The notes under the pieces: model-generated
The model's input: the letters and a program-made list of their open reading frames with translations, nothing else
Database searches by the model: none
Told to the model about the DNA's origin: nothing
From: Pseudomonadota bacterium
GTDB taxonomy: Bacteria > Pseudomonadota > Gammaproteobacteria > Xanthomonadales > SZUA-38
Reading direction: 5' to 3'
NCBI GenBank assembly: GCA_039033415.1
Contig: JBCCCR010000032.1
Span: 1-64,000, forward strand
Length of the DNA stretch: 64,000 nt
Made by a program: the position numbers and the translations under genes
Part shown: one piece after another, positions 25,049 through 36,416 of the stretch
Numbering within the stretch: position 1 is the stretch's first letter
Layout of the letters: each line of letters opens with the position of its first letter

Positions 25049-27790
25049 ATGAAAAGAATGCTGATTAACGCGACGCAGCCGGAAGAGCTGCGCGTGGCAA
25101 TCGTCGATGGTCAGACGCTCTACGACCTCGACATCGAAGTCAACTCTCGCGAACAGAAAAAAGCCAATATCTACAAAGCCCGGGTGACGCGCGTTGAGCC
25201 CAGCCTGGAAGCGTGTTTTGTCGACTACGGCGCCGACCGCCACGGCTTTCTCCCCCTCAAGGAAATCTGCCCAGCGTTTTACAAAAACGGTGCCGACTCT
25301 CGCGGCAGCATCAAAGACCTGATCAGCGAAGGCCAGGAGCTGGTGGTCCAGGTTGAGAAGGAAGAGCGCGGCAACAAGGGTGCCGCCCTGACGACCTACA
25401 TCAGCCTCGCCGGTCGCTATCTGGTGCTGATGCCCACCAATCCAAAAGCTGGGGGCGTCTCCCGGCGTATCGAGGGCGAAGACCGGCAGGCGATCAAAGA
25501 CGCGCTGAAAGAGCTCGACGTTCCCAGCTCCATGGGATTGATTGTGCGTACGGCAGGCGTCGGGCGCGAAGCGGAGGAGTTGCGCTGGGATTTCGAGTAC
25601 CTGCGCCAGCTGTGGACCGCAATCACCACAGCCGCCGATGAGCGCAAGGCGCCGTTCCTGATTTACCAGGAGAGCCAGCTGATCATCCGGGCACTCCGCG
25701 ACTATCTGCGCAGCGACATTGGCGAGATCCTGATCGACGCCGAGCCCGTCTACAACGACGCGCGGGAGTTTATGCAGCAGGTCATGCCCCACAACCTGCG
25801 AAAGCTGAAGCTTTACGACAGCGGCACGCCGCTGTTTTCGCGTTATCAGATCGAAAGCCAGATCGAGTCCGCGTTCGCCCGCGACGTCAATCTGCACTCT
25901 GGCGGGTCGATTGTCGTCGACCATACCGAGGCCCTGATCTCCATCGACATCAACTCGGCCCGCGCCACCAAAGGCAGCGACATCGAGGAAACCGCGCTCA
26001 ACACCAATCTCGAAGCGGCGGACGAAATCGGTCGTCAGCTGCGCATCCGCGACCTCGGTGGCCTGGTGGTCATCGACTTCATCGACATGATGGAGAACCG
26101 CAACCAGCGGGCGGTGGAAGACCGGCTGCGAGAGGCGCTGAAGACCGATCGCGCCCGTACCCAGATCGGCCGAATCTCCCGTTTCGGGCTCCTGGAGATG
26201 TCTCGGCAGCGCTTGCGACCCTCCCTGGGCGAATCGAGCCAGAACGTGTGTCCCCGATGCCACGGCCACGGCTTTATCCGGAGCATCGAATCCCTGGCGC
26301 TCTCGGTGCTGCGGCTGGTCGAAGAAGAGGCGATGAAAGAGTTCACCGGTGAGGTGATTGCGGTGGTGCCCAACGACGTGGGCAATTTCCTGCTCAACGA
26401 AAAGCGTCACGCCGTGTCCCAGATCGAAGCACGGCATCGTGTGCCAATTCTGGTGATCAACGCCCCGCATGTGGATACACCCAACTTCGAGATTCGGCGA
26501 ATCCGGCGCCAGGATCTTCGGCTCGACGGAGAAGCCAGCTACGAGATGGCGAACGCGCCCGAGCCCGAGATTGTCGCCAGCAATACCCCCGAAGGCCTCA
26601 AATCCGAGCAGCCGGCGGTGGTAAGCGTGCCGCCGCCGGCGCCGGCTCCCATACCGGCAGCAAAACCGGAGCCGGCTGAGAGCAAAGGTTTTCTCGCATG
26701 GTTGGGCGGACTCTTTGGCGGCGGAAGCGCCGAAGCAGAGCCCGAGCCGAAGCCGGCCAAAAAGAAAACCCGCAGTAGCGGCAAGGGCAGCCAGGGTGCC
26801 CAGGCTCGCGGTCCGAAGCGAGACCGAGGCAACGATCGACGCGGCGGACAGCGCAAGAAAACCGGCAGCAAGAAAAAGGCTGGCCGCAAGCCGCAGGACA
26901 AAGCAGCCGATGCCGGGGGCGACAACCGAAAGAACACCGGCCCCAAGCAGGACAACCGACAAGGCAAACAGGCTGAGGGTGAATCCACCGGTAACCCGCG
27001 TTCCCGCAGACGGGGTCGGCGCGGCGGACGCAACCGTCGCGGCAAGGGTGGCCAGAAGCGCGACGAGGCAGCCAGCGGCAATTCGCAAAACGCTAACCAG
27101 GCACAGGGTCAAACCTCAGGAACAGAAACCCAGAGCAAAGGACAACGTCAGGGGGGCAACCCAAATAAGCCGCAGCAAAAGCCGCCAGCTGCGTCTGACA
27201 ACCAGGCCAGCACAGCAACGCCCAATGCGCCACAGTCCGCGCCGCCGAAAGGCAGCGATGCCACCTCACCGGCATCCGCTAAGGCATCGGCGCCCGACAC
27301 AGCGCCAAACCGCGAGGCAAAAGCACCGGAGCAGCCGAAGGCCTCCAGCAGCGGTTCGCCGACCGGCGGCAAGGCCGGTGCCGGCACTGAGAGCCCTCAG
27401 CCCAAGCCAACCCCCGCCCCAAGCTCGAGCCAGCCGCCCGCCTCCAGGAGCGAAGCGTCGTCGGCACCCAGCAAAGCGGCACCGGCTGCTGCGGCTAAGC
27501 CCGCTGAAAGGCCGCCGTCAGGGATCGACAACGCCAGCAAGCCGGACACTGCCAAAAGCGCTCCGAAGCCTGCGGCACCCGCGCAGTCTGCCCAGGCACC
27601 CAGCAATGGTGCTGGCGCGGCAACAACGCCCAAGCCACCCGCGGCAAACGCCAGCCCGCCAGCTCCCACGCCGACGCCGGCCCCTACTCAGCCAGCGGCA
27701 TCTACCTCTGGCCCTGCCACGCCAAAGCCAGCTACCCCGTCCAAGGGAGACGGCAGCCCGAGCAAAGACAGCGGGCCAAGCGGAGATTAG
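25049..27790 (+). CDS. rne: ribonuclease E
   Basis: A 913-residue endoribonuclease that starts mRNA decay, processes rRNA and tRNA, and scaffolds the degradosome. The catalytic half has the S1 domain (about residues 38-120), the DNase I-like region with the metal-binding Asp residues in [13 protein letters not shown] (about 300) and VVIDFIDM (about 343), and the zinc-link CPRCHG (about 401-406). The C-terminal half is disordered and low-complexity. It keeps a short amphipathic membrane-anchor-like [12 protein letters not shown] (about 547), an Arg-rich RNA-binding stretch [15 protein letters not shown] (about 651) and a long Ala/Pro/Ser/Lys tail. Long reading frames on other frames over this tail are composition artefacts. 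Confidence 0.96.
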   Translation: MKRMLINATQPEELRVAIVDGQTLYDLDIEVNSREQKKANIYKARVTRVEPSLEACFVDYGADRHGFLPLKEICPAFYKNGADSRGSIKDLISEGQELVVQVEKEERGNKGAALTTYISLAGRYLVLMPTNPKAGGVSRRIEGEDRQAIKDALKELDVPSSMGLIVRTAGVGREAEELRWDFEYLRQLWTAITTAADERKAPFLIYQESQLIIRALRDYLRSDIGEILIDAEPVYNDAREFMQQVMPHNLRKLKLYDSGTPLFSRYQIESQIESAFARDVNLHSGGSIVVDHTEALISIDINSARATKGSDIEETALNTNLEAADEIGRQLRIRDLGGLVVIDFIDMMENRNQRAVEDRLREALKTDRARTQIGRISRFGLLEMSRQRLRPSLGESSQNVCPRCHGHGFIRSIESLALSVLRLVEEEAMKEFTGEVIAVVPNDVGNFLLNEKRHAVSQIEARHRVPILVINAPHVDTPNFEIRRIRRQDLRLDGEASYEMANAPEPEIVASNTPEGLKSEQPAVVSVPPPAPAPIPAAKPEPAESKGFLAWLGGLFGGGSAEAEPEPKPAKKKTRSSGKGSQGAQARGPKRDRGNDRRGGQRKKTGSKKKAGRKPQDKAADAGGDNRKNTGPKQDNRQGKQAEGESTGNPRSRRRGRRGGRNRRGKGGQKRDEAASGNSQNANQAQGQTSGTETQSKGQRQGGNPNKPQQKPPAASDNQASTATPNAPQSAPPKGSDATSPASAKASAPDTAPNREAKAPEQPKASSSGSPTGGKAGAGTESPQPKPTPAPSSSQPPASRSEASSAPSKAAPAAAAKPAERPPSGIDNASKPDTAKSAPKPAAPAQSAQAPSNGAGAATTPKPPAANASPPAPTPTPAPTQPAASTSGPATPKPATPSKGDGSPSKDSGPSGD

Positions 27791-27827
27791 AGAGTTCTGC
27801 CCGGCCATCGCGGTCGGGCTTGGCTGC

Positions 27828-27845
27828 CGGCGCCGACAGGCGCCG
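27828..27845. terminator. terminator between rne and uvrY
   Basis: CGGCGCC-GACA-GGCGCCG, a 7-bp perfect stem, followed on the plus strand by CGGTTTT. It sits between convergent stops. A second stem, GCCCGGCC with GGTCGGGC, lies just upstream at 27799-27819. Confidence 0.55.
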
Positions 27846-27851
27846 CGGTTT

Positions 27852-28496
27852 TCAAACGCTGCTGTTTTCTAAGATACCGTGGCGAATCGCCAGATGGGTC
27901 AGCTCGACGTCATTCTTAACGGTGAGCTTCTCGTAGATCCGATACTTGTAGGTGCTGACCGTTTTTGGACTTAGCGCCAGCGACTCAGCGATCCCGCTCA
28001 CCTCGATCCCCTGGATGAGCATCATCATGACCTCCATTTCCCGGCTGGACAGGTCGTCGAACGGCGACTTGTCGGCCCCCGGCAGCAGCGACAGCGCCAG
28101 ACGCTGCGCAATGTCTTTGCCGATGTATCGGGTGTCGCGATGGACCGACCGGATGGCGTTGACGAGTTCCTCGGCCGCGCACCCCTTGCTCAGGTATCCG
28201 GAAGCTCCAGCGTCGAGGAGATGCGTCGGAAACGGCGCTTCGGAATGCACGGTAAGAATGATGACTTTGCATTCTGGAGACGATCGGGCGATGCGTCGGG
28301 TCGCTTCAAGACCACCCAAGCCTGGCATATTGACGTCCATCAGCACCACGTCAGGCTTGTGCTCGCGCACCAGGCGGAGCGCTTCTTCGCCGGTTCCTGC
28401 CTCTCCGACAATCTCCATGCCGGCCTGTTTCTCAATAATATGAGCAACGCCGGTGCGCACGAGATCGTGGTCGTCTACCAGTAACAGTCGTATCAC
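27852..28496 (-). CDS. uvrY: UvrY/GacA-type response regulator
   Basis: A 214-residue NarL/FixJ-family regulator. The receiver domain (1-120) has the acidic pair in LLVDDHD, the phosphoacceptor Asp about 54 in VVLMDVNMPG and Lys in SGYLSKG. The C-terminal LuxR-type HTH (about 145-210) reads LSSREMEVMMMLIQGIEVSGIAE, then LSPKTVSTYKYRIYEKL. This matches UvrY/GacA/VarA, partner of the BarA/GacS sensor, which activates CsrB-type sRNAs. The usual downstream uvrC is absent, and the gene converges on rne. No csrB-like RNA was recognised here. Confidence 0.88.
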   Translation of the reverse strand: MIRLLLVDDHDLVRTGVAHIIEKQAGMEIVGEAGTGEEALRLVREHKPDVVLMDVNMPGLGGLEATRRIARSSPECKVIILTVHSEAPFPTHLLDAGASGYLSKGCAAEELVNAIRSVHRDTRYIGKDIAQRLALSLLPGADKSPFDDLSSREMEVMMMLIQGIEVSGIAESLALSPKTVSTYKYRIYEKLTVKNDVELTHLAIRHGILENSSV

Positions 28497-28671
28497 AGCT
28501 CGCCTCCAATTCGAACAGCATCTTATCTCAGAACGCGGAATGGGAGCGAGGAATCAATCCCTTTGCAATCCACCTTACCCAGGCAGGTCAGAAGACGGCA
28601 TTCGCCTTCTAAGATTTCAGCGACAAGGCGGGACACCGGGCTCAGGATTTTGTATCACTCGGCGCCTGTGC

Positions 28672-28743
28672 GGAGGAGTGGCAGAGCGGTTGAATGCACT
28701 GGTCTTGAAAACCAGCAGAGGTGAAAGCCTCTCGGGGGTTCGA
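28672..28743 (+). pseudogene. broken tRNA-Ser(UGA) copy lacking its normal 3' end
   Basis: The first 72 bases are identical to the intact tRNA-Ser at 29028: acceptor 5' strand GGAGGAG, D arm, anticodon TGA (28706-28708), variable arm, and the T-loop start GGGGGTTCGA. After TTCGA the sequence changes to two palindromic repeats, so the 3' T-stem and acceptor strand are missing. At 28913, directly after the repeats, ATCCCTCC resumes, matching the missing T-arm 3' half, but then lacks the second CTCC. The simplest reading is a tRNA gene interrupted in the T-loop. Confidence 0.8.
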
Positions 28744-28828
28744 CAAACTTCCGCAAGGAAGTTTGGACGCCGAAGCGCAGCGCAGGCGCCCCGCAGGGGT
28801 GAGCAAACGATACTTCGTTTGCGAATCA
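28744..28828 (+). repeat. palindromic repeat, copy 1 (85 bp)
   Basis: It starts with hairpin CAAACTTCC-GCAA-GGAAGTTTG (28744-28765). A 64-bp segment GGACGCC...GAATCA (28765-28828) follows, which contains GGCGCCCCGCAGGGG and a second hairpin GCAAACGA-TACT-TCGTTTGC (28803-28822). It is nearly identical to the next copy. It has no coding sequence or transposase and does not match an IS end that I know. Confidence 0.75.
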
Positions 28829-28912
28829 CTAAGTTGCGCTAGCAACTTGGACGCCTGAGCGCAGCGCAGGCGCCCCGTAGGGGTGAGCAAACGATACTTC
28901 GTTTGCGAATCA
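28829..28912 (+). repeat. palindromic repeat, copy 2 (84 bp)
   Basis: The same layout as copy 1: hairpin AAGTTGC-GCTA-GCAACTT (28831-28848), then the 64-bp segment 28849-28912 with hairpin GCAAACGA-TACT-TCGTTTGC (28887-28906). The 64-bp parts differ at only three or so positions. The first hairpin differs in sequence from copy 1 but remains perfectly paired. Confidence 0.75.
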
Positions 28913-29027
28913 ATCCCTCCGCGATCAAGCAGCGTGCACAATACCTTCAACGGTGCGAAACAGCCTAAGAATTACCCCAAAGGGCGGGACACCAGCCTCA
29001 GGATTTTGTATCATTCGGCGCCTGCGC

Positions 29028-29117
29028 GGAGGAGTGGCAGAGCGGTTGAATGCACTGGTCTTGAAAACCAGCAGAGGTGAAAGCCTCTCGGGGGTTCGAA
29101 TCCCTCCTCCTCCGCCA
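29028..29117 (+). tRNA. tRNA-Ser(UGA), intact
   Basis: A 90-base tRNA gene with encoded CCA (29115-29117). Acceptor GGAGGAG pairs with CTCCTCC; the anticodon arm CTGGT-CTTGAAA-ACCAG gives anticodon TGA (29062-29064), reading UCA. The long variable arm (CAGAGGTGAAAGCCTCTC) is typical of serine tRNAs. The T arm is GGGGG-TTCGAAT-CCCTC with one G-U pair, and the discriminator is G. It ends 10 bp before the convergent kinase gene stop. The candidate -10 for both copies is in TTTTGTATCA, 12 to 25 bp upstream. Confidence 0.97.
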
Positions 29118-29127
29118 CTCTTGATCC

Positions 29128-31410
<2,283 letters not shown>

Positions 31411-31445
31411 GATTCAGATCCATCGCTGTCCGCCGCTATGTCGCG

Positions 31446-32348
31446 CTACTCAGGGAGTGGAATGAACTCGTTGTCGCCATCAACGGAACCGAACCGCTGC
31501 TCGCGCCAGTCTTTTTTGGCCTGCTCAATTCGGTGCTTGTCATGGCTGACAAAGTTCCACCACAGGTGGCGGGCACCAAGGCCCCGCCCTCCGATCACCA
31601 TAACCCGGGTTTCCTCGACCGCCGCGAGGCCCAGCGCAGTCCCAGGACACGCAACACCCATCTCACCTTCGTCGTAGGTGTGGCCATCGACGGTGACATG
31701 ACCGCTCACTACGTAGAACGCCAGTTCAGCGACATCCTCGGGCAAAGCGATGGCGGATCCGGATGCCATCAGGCATTCCAGATAGAGCGTGGGTGAATGC
31801 TGCAGCACGGGCGATTCGACGCCCAGCGCTGACCCCATGATGACGGTGACCTTCACTCCGTCCTGCTCGACCGTGGGCAGTTCGCCCGCCGGATAGTGCT
31901 GGAACGCTGGATCGATCTCTTCCAATTCTACCGGCAGGGCCATCCACGACTGAATGCCGTGAAGCCGCGACGTTGTCGCCAAATCATCGCCAGCGCGCTC
32001 CGAGTGGACAATGCCCCGCCCTGCGGTCATCAGATTGACGGCACCGGGCTGAATAGGCTGCAGGAAGCCGAGGCTATCGCGATGGATGATCTCCCCTTCG
32101 AAGAGGTAGGTGATCGTCGCCAGGCCAATATGCGGATGGGGTCGAACGGCGATGCCCTGACCGGGGGGAAATACCGCAGGCCCCATGTGATCAAAAAACA
32201 CGAACGGACCCACCGACCGGCGCTGGGCGGCCGGCAACACGCGCCGCACCGAAAACTCTCCAAGATCTTTGAGTTTGGGTCTGATAGTCAGCTCAACCGA
32301 CCCCTCCGAACTGCGGCATTCGGCCGGCCCTGCTTCCTGAAAACTCAC
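31446..32348 (-). CDS. pirin family protein
   Basis: A 300-residue bicupin of the pirin family. The N-terminal cupin carries the metal ligands in [26 protein letters not shown] and the family motif [25 protein letters not shown] is also typical. Bacterial pirins include quercetin dioxygenases and regulators, and the substrate here is unknown. A divergent LysR gene begins 140 bp away, the common arrangement in which the LysR protein controls the pirin gene. The kinase gene follows downstream on the same strand. Confidence 0.9.
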   Translation of the reverse strand: MSFQEAGPAECRSSEGSVELTIRPKLKDLGEFSVRRVLPAAQRRSVGPFVFFDHMGPAVFPPGQGIAVRPHPHIGLATITYLFEGEIIHRDSLGFLQPIQPGAVNLMTAGRGIVHSERAGDDLATTSRLHGIQSWMALPVELEEIDPAFQHYPAGELPTVEQDGVKVTVIMGSALGVESPVLQHSPTLYLECLMASGSAIALPEDVAELAFYVVSGHVTVDGHTYDEGEMGVACPGTALGLAAVEETRVMVIGGRGLGARHLWWNFVSHDKHRIEQAKKDWREQRFGSVDGDNEFIPLPE

Positions 32349-32382
32349 GACACTTCTCCTTTCCTGTCAGCACGCGATCCTC

Positions 32383-32428
32383 GCTGCGGTCATCCGCAGC
32401 AGGCGTGTAAGATTGGCAAATGGTACAC
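32383..32428. promoter_or_regulatory. hairpin and inverted repeat between pirin and lysR
   Basis: GCTGCGG-TCAT-CCGCAGC at 32383-32400 is followed by the dyad GTGTA-N14-TACAC at 32405-32428. The dyad lies 60 bp before the LysR start and 57 bp before the pirin start, a likely operator position for autoregulation. The assignment to the LysR protein is inferred. Confidence 0.35.
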
Positions 32429-32487
32429 AGCGAGACAACCCAAACGGCCAACCGGATGGCCAGGCCGCCAATGGGAAGCCAATAGCG

Positions 32488-33396
32488 ATGGACACGCTTC
32501 GAGCGATCCGAACCTTTGTAAAGGTCGTTGAGGCCGGCGGCTTTGCGGCGGCGGCCAGAGGGCTTGGCAGCTCGCGCTCGGTGGTCAACAAGGACGTTAT
32601 CGCGCTGGAAAACCAGCTCGGCATGCAGCTACTCACCCGCAGCACTCGAAAAGTCTCGACCACGGAGGCCGGGCTCAAATTCTACGACCGCTGTGTACAG
32701 ATTATCAGCGAGCTCGACGAGGCAATCGCGTCCGCTGCCGAACTGCAGGACACGCCGGTCGGCAATCTGCGTATCAACGCGCCGATGACCTTCGGCACCA
32801 TGCACCTGGCCAAAGCGGTCGCGGAGTTTATGGCCGAGCACCCTCAGGTCACGGTGGAACTGGTGCTCAACGACCGCTACGTCGACCCGATCGAAGAAGG
32901 CTTCGACGTGAGCGTGCGGATCGGTGAACCCCTGGTCAGCACCAGCCTCGTCACGCGGGAAATCACCCTGGCCGACCTCATCATCTGCGCATCGCCCGGC
33001 TATGTGGCGAACCATGGCCGTCCGGAGGCGCCATCGGAGCTGAGCGAACATCGCTGCCTGCACTACGGCTACCAGCAGTCCGGCAACCTGTGGCGAGTGC
33101 AGGGCCCTGACGGTGAGATGTCGGTCAACATCGGCTGCGTGATGTGGTCCAACAACGGTGAGGCGCTGAAAGACGCGGCGGTCGCCGGTCAGGGTATTAT
33201 CATGCTCCCCGCGTTTATCGTTCAGGCGGCGATCGATGAGGGGCAGCTCGAGGCGCTGCTGACCGGCTATCGCCCCAGTCCGATCACCTTGTCCGTGCTC
33301 TATCCGCGTCACCGCAACCTGTCGGCCAAAGTGCGCTTGTTTGCCGATTTTCTGGCCACGCGCTTTTCCGGCACCCCATTTGCTGCGACCACGTGA
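32488..33396 (+). CDS. LysR-family transcriptional regulator
   Basis: A 302-residue LysR regulator. The start at the ATG at 32488 gives the normal beginning [26 protein letters not shown]; an upstream ATG at 32413 would add 25 polar residues. The winged HTH (1-60: [29 protein letters not shown]) is followed by a substrate-binding domain of the CrgA/AaeR-like type ([26 protein letters not shown]). It is transcribed away from the pirin gene, its probable target. Confidence 0.9.
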   Translation: MDTLRAIRTFVKVVEAGGFAAAARGLGSSRSVVNKDVIALENQLGMQLLTRSTRKVSTTEAGLKFYDRCVQIISELDEAIASAAELQDTPVGNLRINAPMTFGTMHLAKAVAEFMAEHPQVTVELVLNDRYVDPIEEGFDVSVRIGEPLVSTSLVTREITLADLIICASPGYVANHGRPEAPSELSEHRCLHYGYQQSGNLWRVQGPDGEMSVNIGCVMWSNNGEALKDAAVAGQGIIMLPAFIVQAAIDEGQLEALLTGYRPSPITLSVLYPRHRNLSAKVRLFADFLATRFSGTPFAATT

Positions 33397-33445
33397 AATT
33401 TTCAGGAACTGCCCTTCACGCCGAGGGTCAAATTAACTGATATGA

Positions 33446-33474
33446 TTTTGAACTGTGGCAAATCGCTGTAAATT
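33446..33474 (+). promoter_or_regulatory. promoter candidate for the YccA-like gene
   Basis: TTTTGA (33446-33451), 17-bp spacer, TAAATT (33469-33474), 52 bp before the ATG. The -35 match is weak; the overlapping TTGAAC would give a 15-bp spacer. Confidence 0.35.
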
Positions 33475-33525
33475 CAGCGGACCGCCCCCATATCTTTTTT
33501 GTTGTAGACAAGCTGGAGATCGTTA

Positions 33526-34194
33526 ATGGAACAACCCTATTCAGTGCAAACTTCGGCGCAGTCGGTAGTTGCGACGAACCGGGTACTGCGAAACACCTAC
33601 AGACTGCTGTCCATGACGCTGCTGTTCAGCGCCGTGACGGCGTTTGTTGCCGTGCGCGTCAACATGCCTCCCTTGGGCATTTTTATTACGCTGGGCGGGT
33701 ATTTTGGACTGCTGTTTCTGACCACAGCGCTGCGCAACAGCCCCTGGGGGCTGGTGTCGATCTTTGCGCTGACCGGTTTTATGGGGCTGACCATAGGGCC
33801 GATCATCAACATTTATACGCAGGCCTTTAGCAACGGCAGCGAGCTGGTCATGCTGGCGATGGGCGGTACTGGGGTGGTCTTTCTGACCATGTCCGGCATT
33901 GCGCTAACCAGCAAGCGAGACTTCAGCGGCATGGGCCAGTTTCTGATGATTGGTATCATCGTGGCGTTCCTGGCGGGTCTGGCGGCCTACTTCTTCCAGA
34001 TCCCGGCGCTCTCACTGGCGGTCTCAGCCATGTTTGTGCTGCTGATGAGCGGTCTGATCCTTTACCAGACGCAGGCCATTGTGCGCGGCGGTGAAACCAA
34101 CTACATCATGGCCACCATCACGCTGTTTGTGTCGATTTACAACCTGTTCACCAGCCTGCTCCATCTGCTGGGCTTCGCCCTCGGCGAAGACTAA
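33526..34194 (+). CDS. yccA: Bax inhibitor-1/YccA family membrane protein
   Basis: A 222-residue BI-1-like protein with seven TM segments filling residues about 25-215 (SMTLLFSAVTAFVAVRV, ITLGGYFGLLFLTTAL, MLAMGGTGVVFLTMSGIAL, FLMIGIIVAFLAGLAAYF and so on). The C-terminal ETNYIMATITLFVSIYNLF and LLHLLGF are typical of YccA. In E. coli YccA modulates the FtsH protease; members of the family also act as pH-sensitive calcium leaks. GGAG lies 7 bp before the ATG. Single-gene unit ending in a canonical terminator. Confidence 0.92.
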   Translation: MEQPYSVQTSAQSVVATNRVLRNTYRLLSMTLLFSAVTAFVAVRVNMPPLGIFITLGGYFGLLFLTTALRNSPWGLVSIFALTGFMGLTIGPIINIYTQAFSNGSELVMLAMGGTGVVFLTMSGIALTSKRDFSGMGQFLMIGIIVAFLAGLAAYFFQIPALSLAVSAMFVLLMSGLILYQTQAIVRGGETNYIMATITLFVSIYNLFTSLLHLLGFALGED

Positions 34195-34229
34195 GGTTTC
34201 GGCGGCTAAGAGCGTCGCCTAAAGTTACG

Positions 34230-34259
34230 AAAAAACCGGGCATTGCCCGGTTTTTTTTT
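34230..34259 (+). terminator. canonical rho-independent terminator
   Basis: A run of A, stem CCGGGC-ATT-GCCCGG (34236-34250), then nine T residues. It ends the YccA-like transcript; the A-run before the stem lets it act for the convergent serS too. The only textbook terminator in the window. Confidence 0.9.
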
Positions 34260-34296
34260 GCGCTCTGGCTCGCACATCACCCGCGGCGATCACCGC

Positions 34297-35701
<1,405 letters not shown>

Positions 35702-36412
35702 CTACTGCGGGTCTTCCAGGCTGAATTCTTCGGCGGATAGCACGTCCACACCCTCGGGCGGCGTGAACTGAAAGAGCGTCTCGTCCAGCGCCGGATTTCT
35801 CACCGGCTCCGAAAACTGAATGAGGGTCTGCTGCCCGAAGGCGTCTTGAATCATGAGCAGCGCCAGCTGATTGTCGCTAAAACCCAGATCGATCCAGTCG
35901 AAATCCGCTCGTGGCTCCCGCGGCGTCAAGCGGATTCGCTTGAGGCCCGCCGGCGCTGACGTGCTGACCGTGTCAGCGAGCGTTACCCGATAGAGCTCCT
36001 CCATCTGGTCGGGCGCCATCAGCAGATACAGCGGCGAGTCGTCCACCGCCTGCGCCTGGTCTTTGACCGTGACCTGTTCCAGGTCAACATCGTGATTCCA
36101 GACCTGACGCCCATCAGCCACGATCAGCTGCTCAAACTCGCCGAGGTAGTGCCAGCGCAGCTGCGCCGGTGTCGCGAGCGCCATCTGGCCCCAGGACCGC
36201 TCCAGCATGCGTCCCCGATCGTCGACAACCTCCTGAATGAAATCCGCCTGGTAGCTGGTCAAGCCCGTGCTGAAACGCTTTATTAGCGCCGAGGCCGCCG
36301 TGTCTTCGCTGTGCGCGCTGGGAACCAGGAATGCCAGCACCAGCGCGAGGCCGGCCGCGACTGCACGCAGCCCTGCCCTTTGTCTTCCCGCATTAGCCCT
36401 GCTTGTGCTCAT
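35702..36412 (-). CDS. lolA: outer-membrane lipoprotein carrier protein LolA
   Basis: A 236-residue periplasmic chaperone that takes lipoproteins from LolCDE to LolB. A signal peptide (GLRAVAAGLALVLAFLVPSAHS) precedes the mature LolA fold: LIKRFSTGLTSYQADFIQEV, PAQLRWHYLGEFEQLIVADG, YLLMAPDQMEELYRVTL and LIQFSEPVRNPALDETLFQF, then FTPPEGVDVL. Somewhat longer than E. coli LolA (203) because of the N- and C-terminal tails. Starts 4 bp after ftsK. Confidence 0.95.
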   Translation of the reverse strand: MSTSRANAGRQRAGLRAVAAGLALVLAFLVPSAHSEDTAASALIKRFSTGLTSYQADFIQEVVDDRGRMLERSWGQMALATPAQLRWHYLGEFEQLIVADGRQVWNHDVDLEQVTVKDQAQAVDDSPLYLLMAPDQMEELYRVTLADTVSTSAPAGLKRIRLTPREPRADFDWIDLGFSDNQLALLMIQDAFGQQTLIQFSEPVRNPALDETLFQFTPPEGVDVLSAEEFSLEDPQ

Positions 36413-36416
36413 ACCC

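Larger units (their letters stand above)
28551..28906 (+). repeat. tandem duplication, unit 1 (356 bp)
   Basis: The unit begins with GAATCAATCCCT at 28551; the same 12 bases recur at 28907, exactly 356 bp on. The offset is identical for the tRNA-Ser start (28672 and 29028) and for the promoter-proximal stretch GGGACACC / CTCAGGATTTTGTATCA. The segment between (about 28563-28620 versus 28919-28976) has diverged strongly but keeps TAAGA in register. So the region looks like an old tandem duplication of promoter plus tRNA gene. Confidence 0.7.

Noticed and set aside
24791-27112. 773-codon open frame on the minus strand
   Set aside because: Antisense to rne; Ala/Leu-rich with no ribosome site or family pattern. 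The rne frame has every catalytic motif.
26715-27872. 385-codon Arg/Pro/Lys-rich frame on the plus strand
   Set aside because: Out-of-frame reading of the low-complexity rne tail.
28744-28912. CRISPR array
   Set aside because: Only two copies, abutting without spacers and with internal hairpins; no cas genes in the window.
28642-28950. Short frames spanning the tRNA-Ser repeats (for example with a repeated SQTKYRLLTP segment)
   Set aside because: They are translations of the palindromic repeats and tRNA sequence; repetition of the peptide reflects the DNA repeat, not a protein.
28672-29117. tRNA attachment site of an integrated island
   Set aside because: The broken copy keeps the 5' part, not the 3' part typical of att duplication, and there is no integrase or foreign cargo between the copies.
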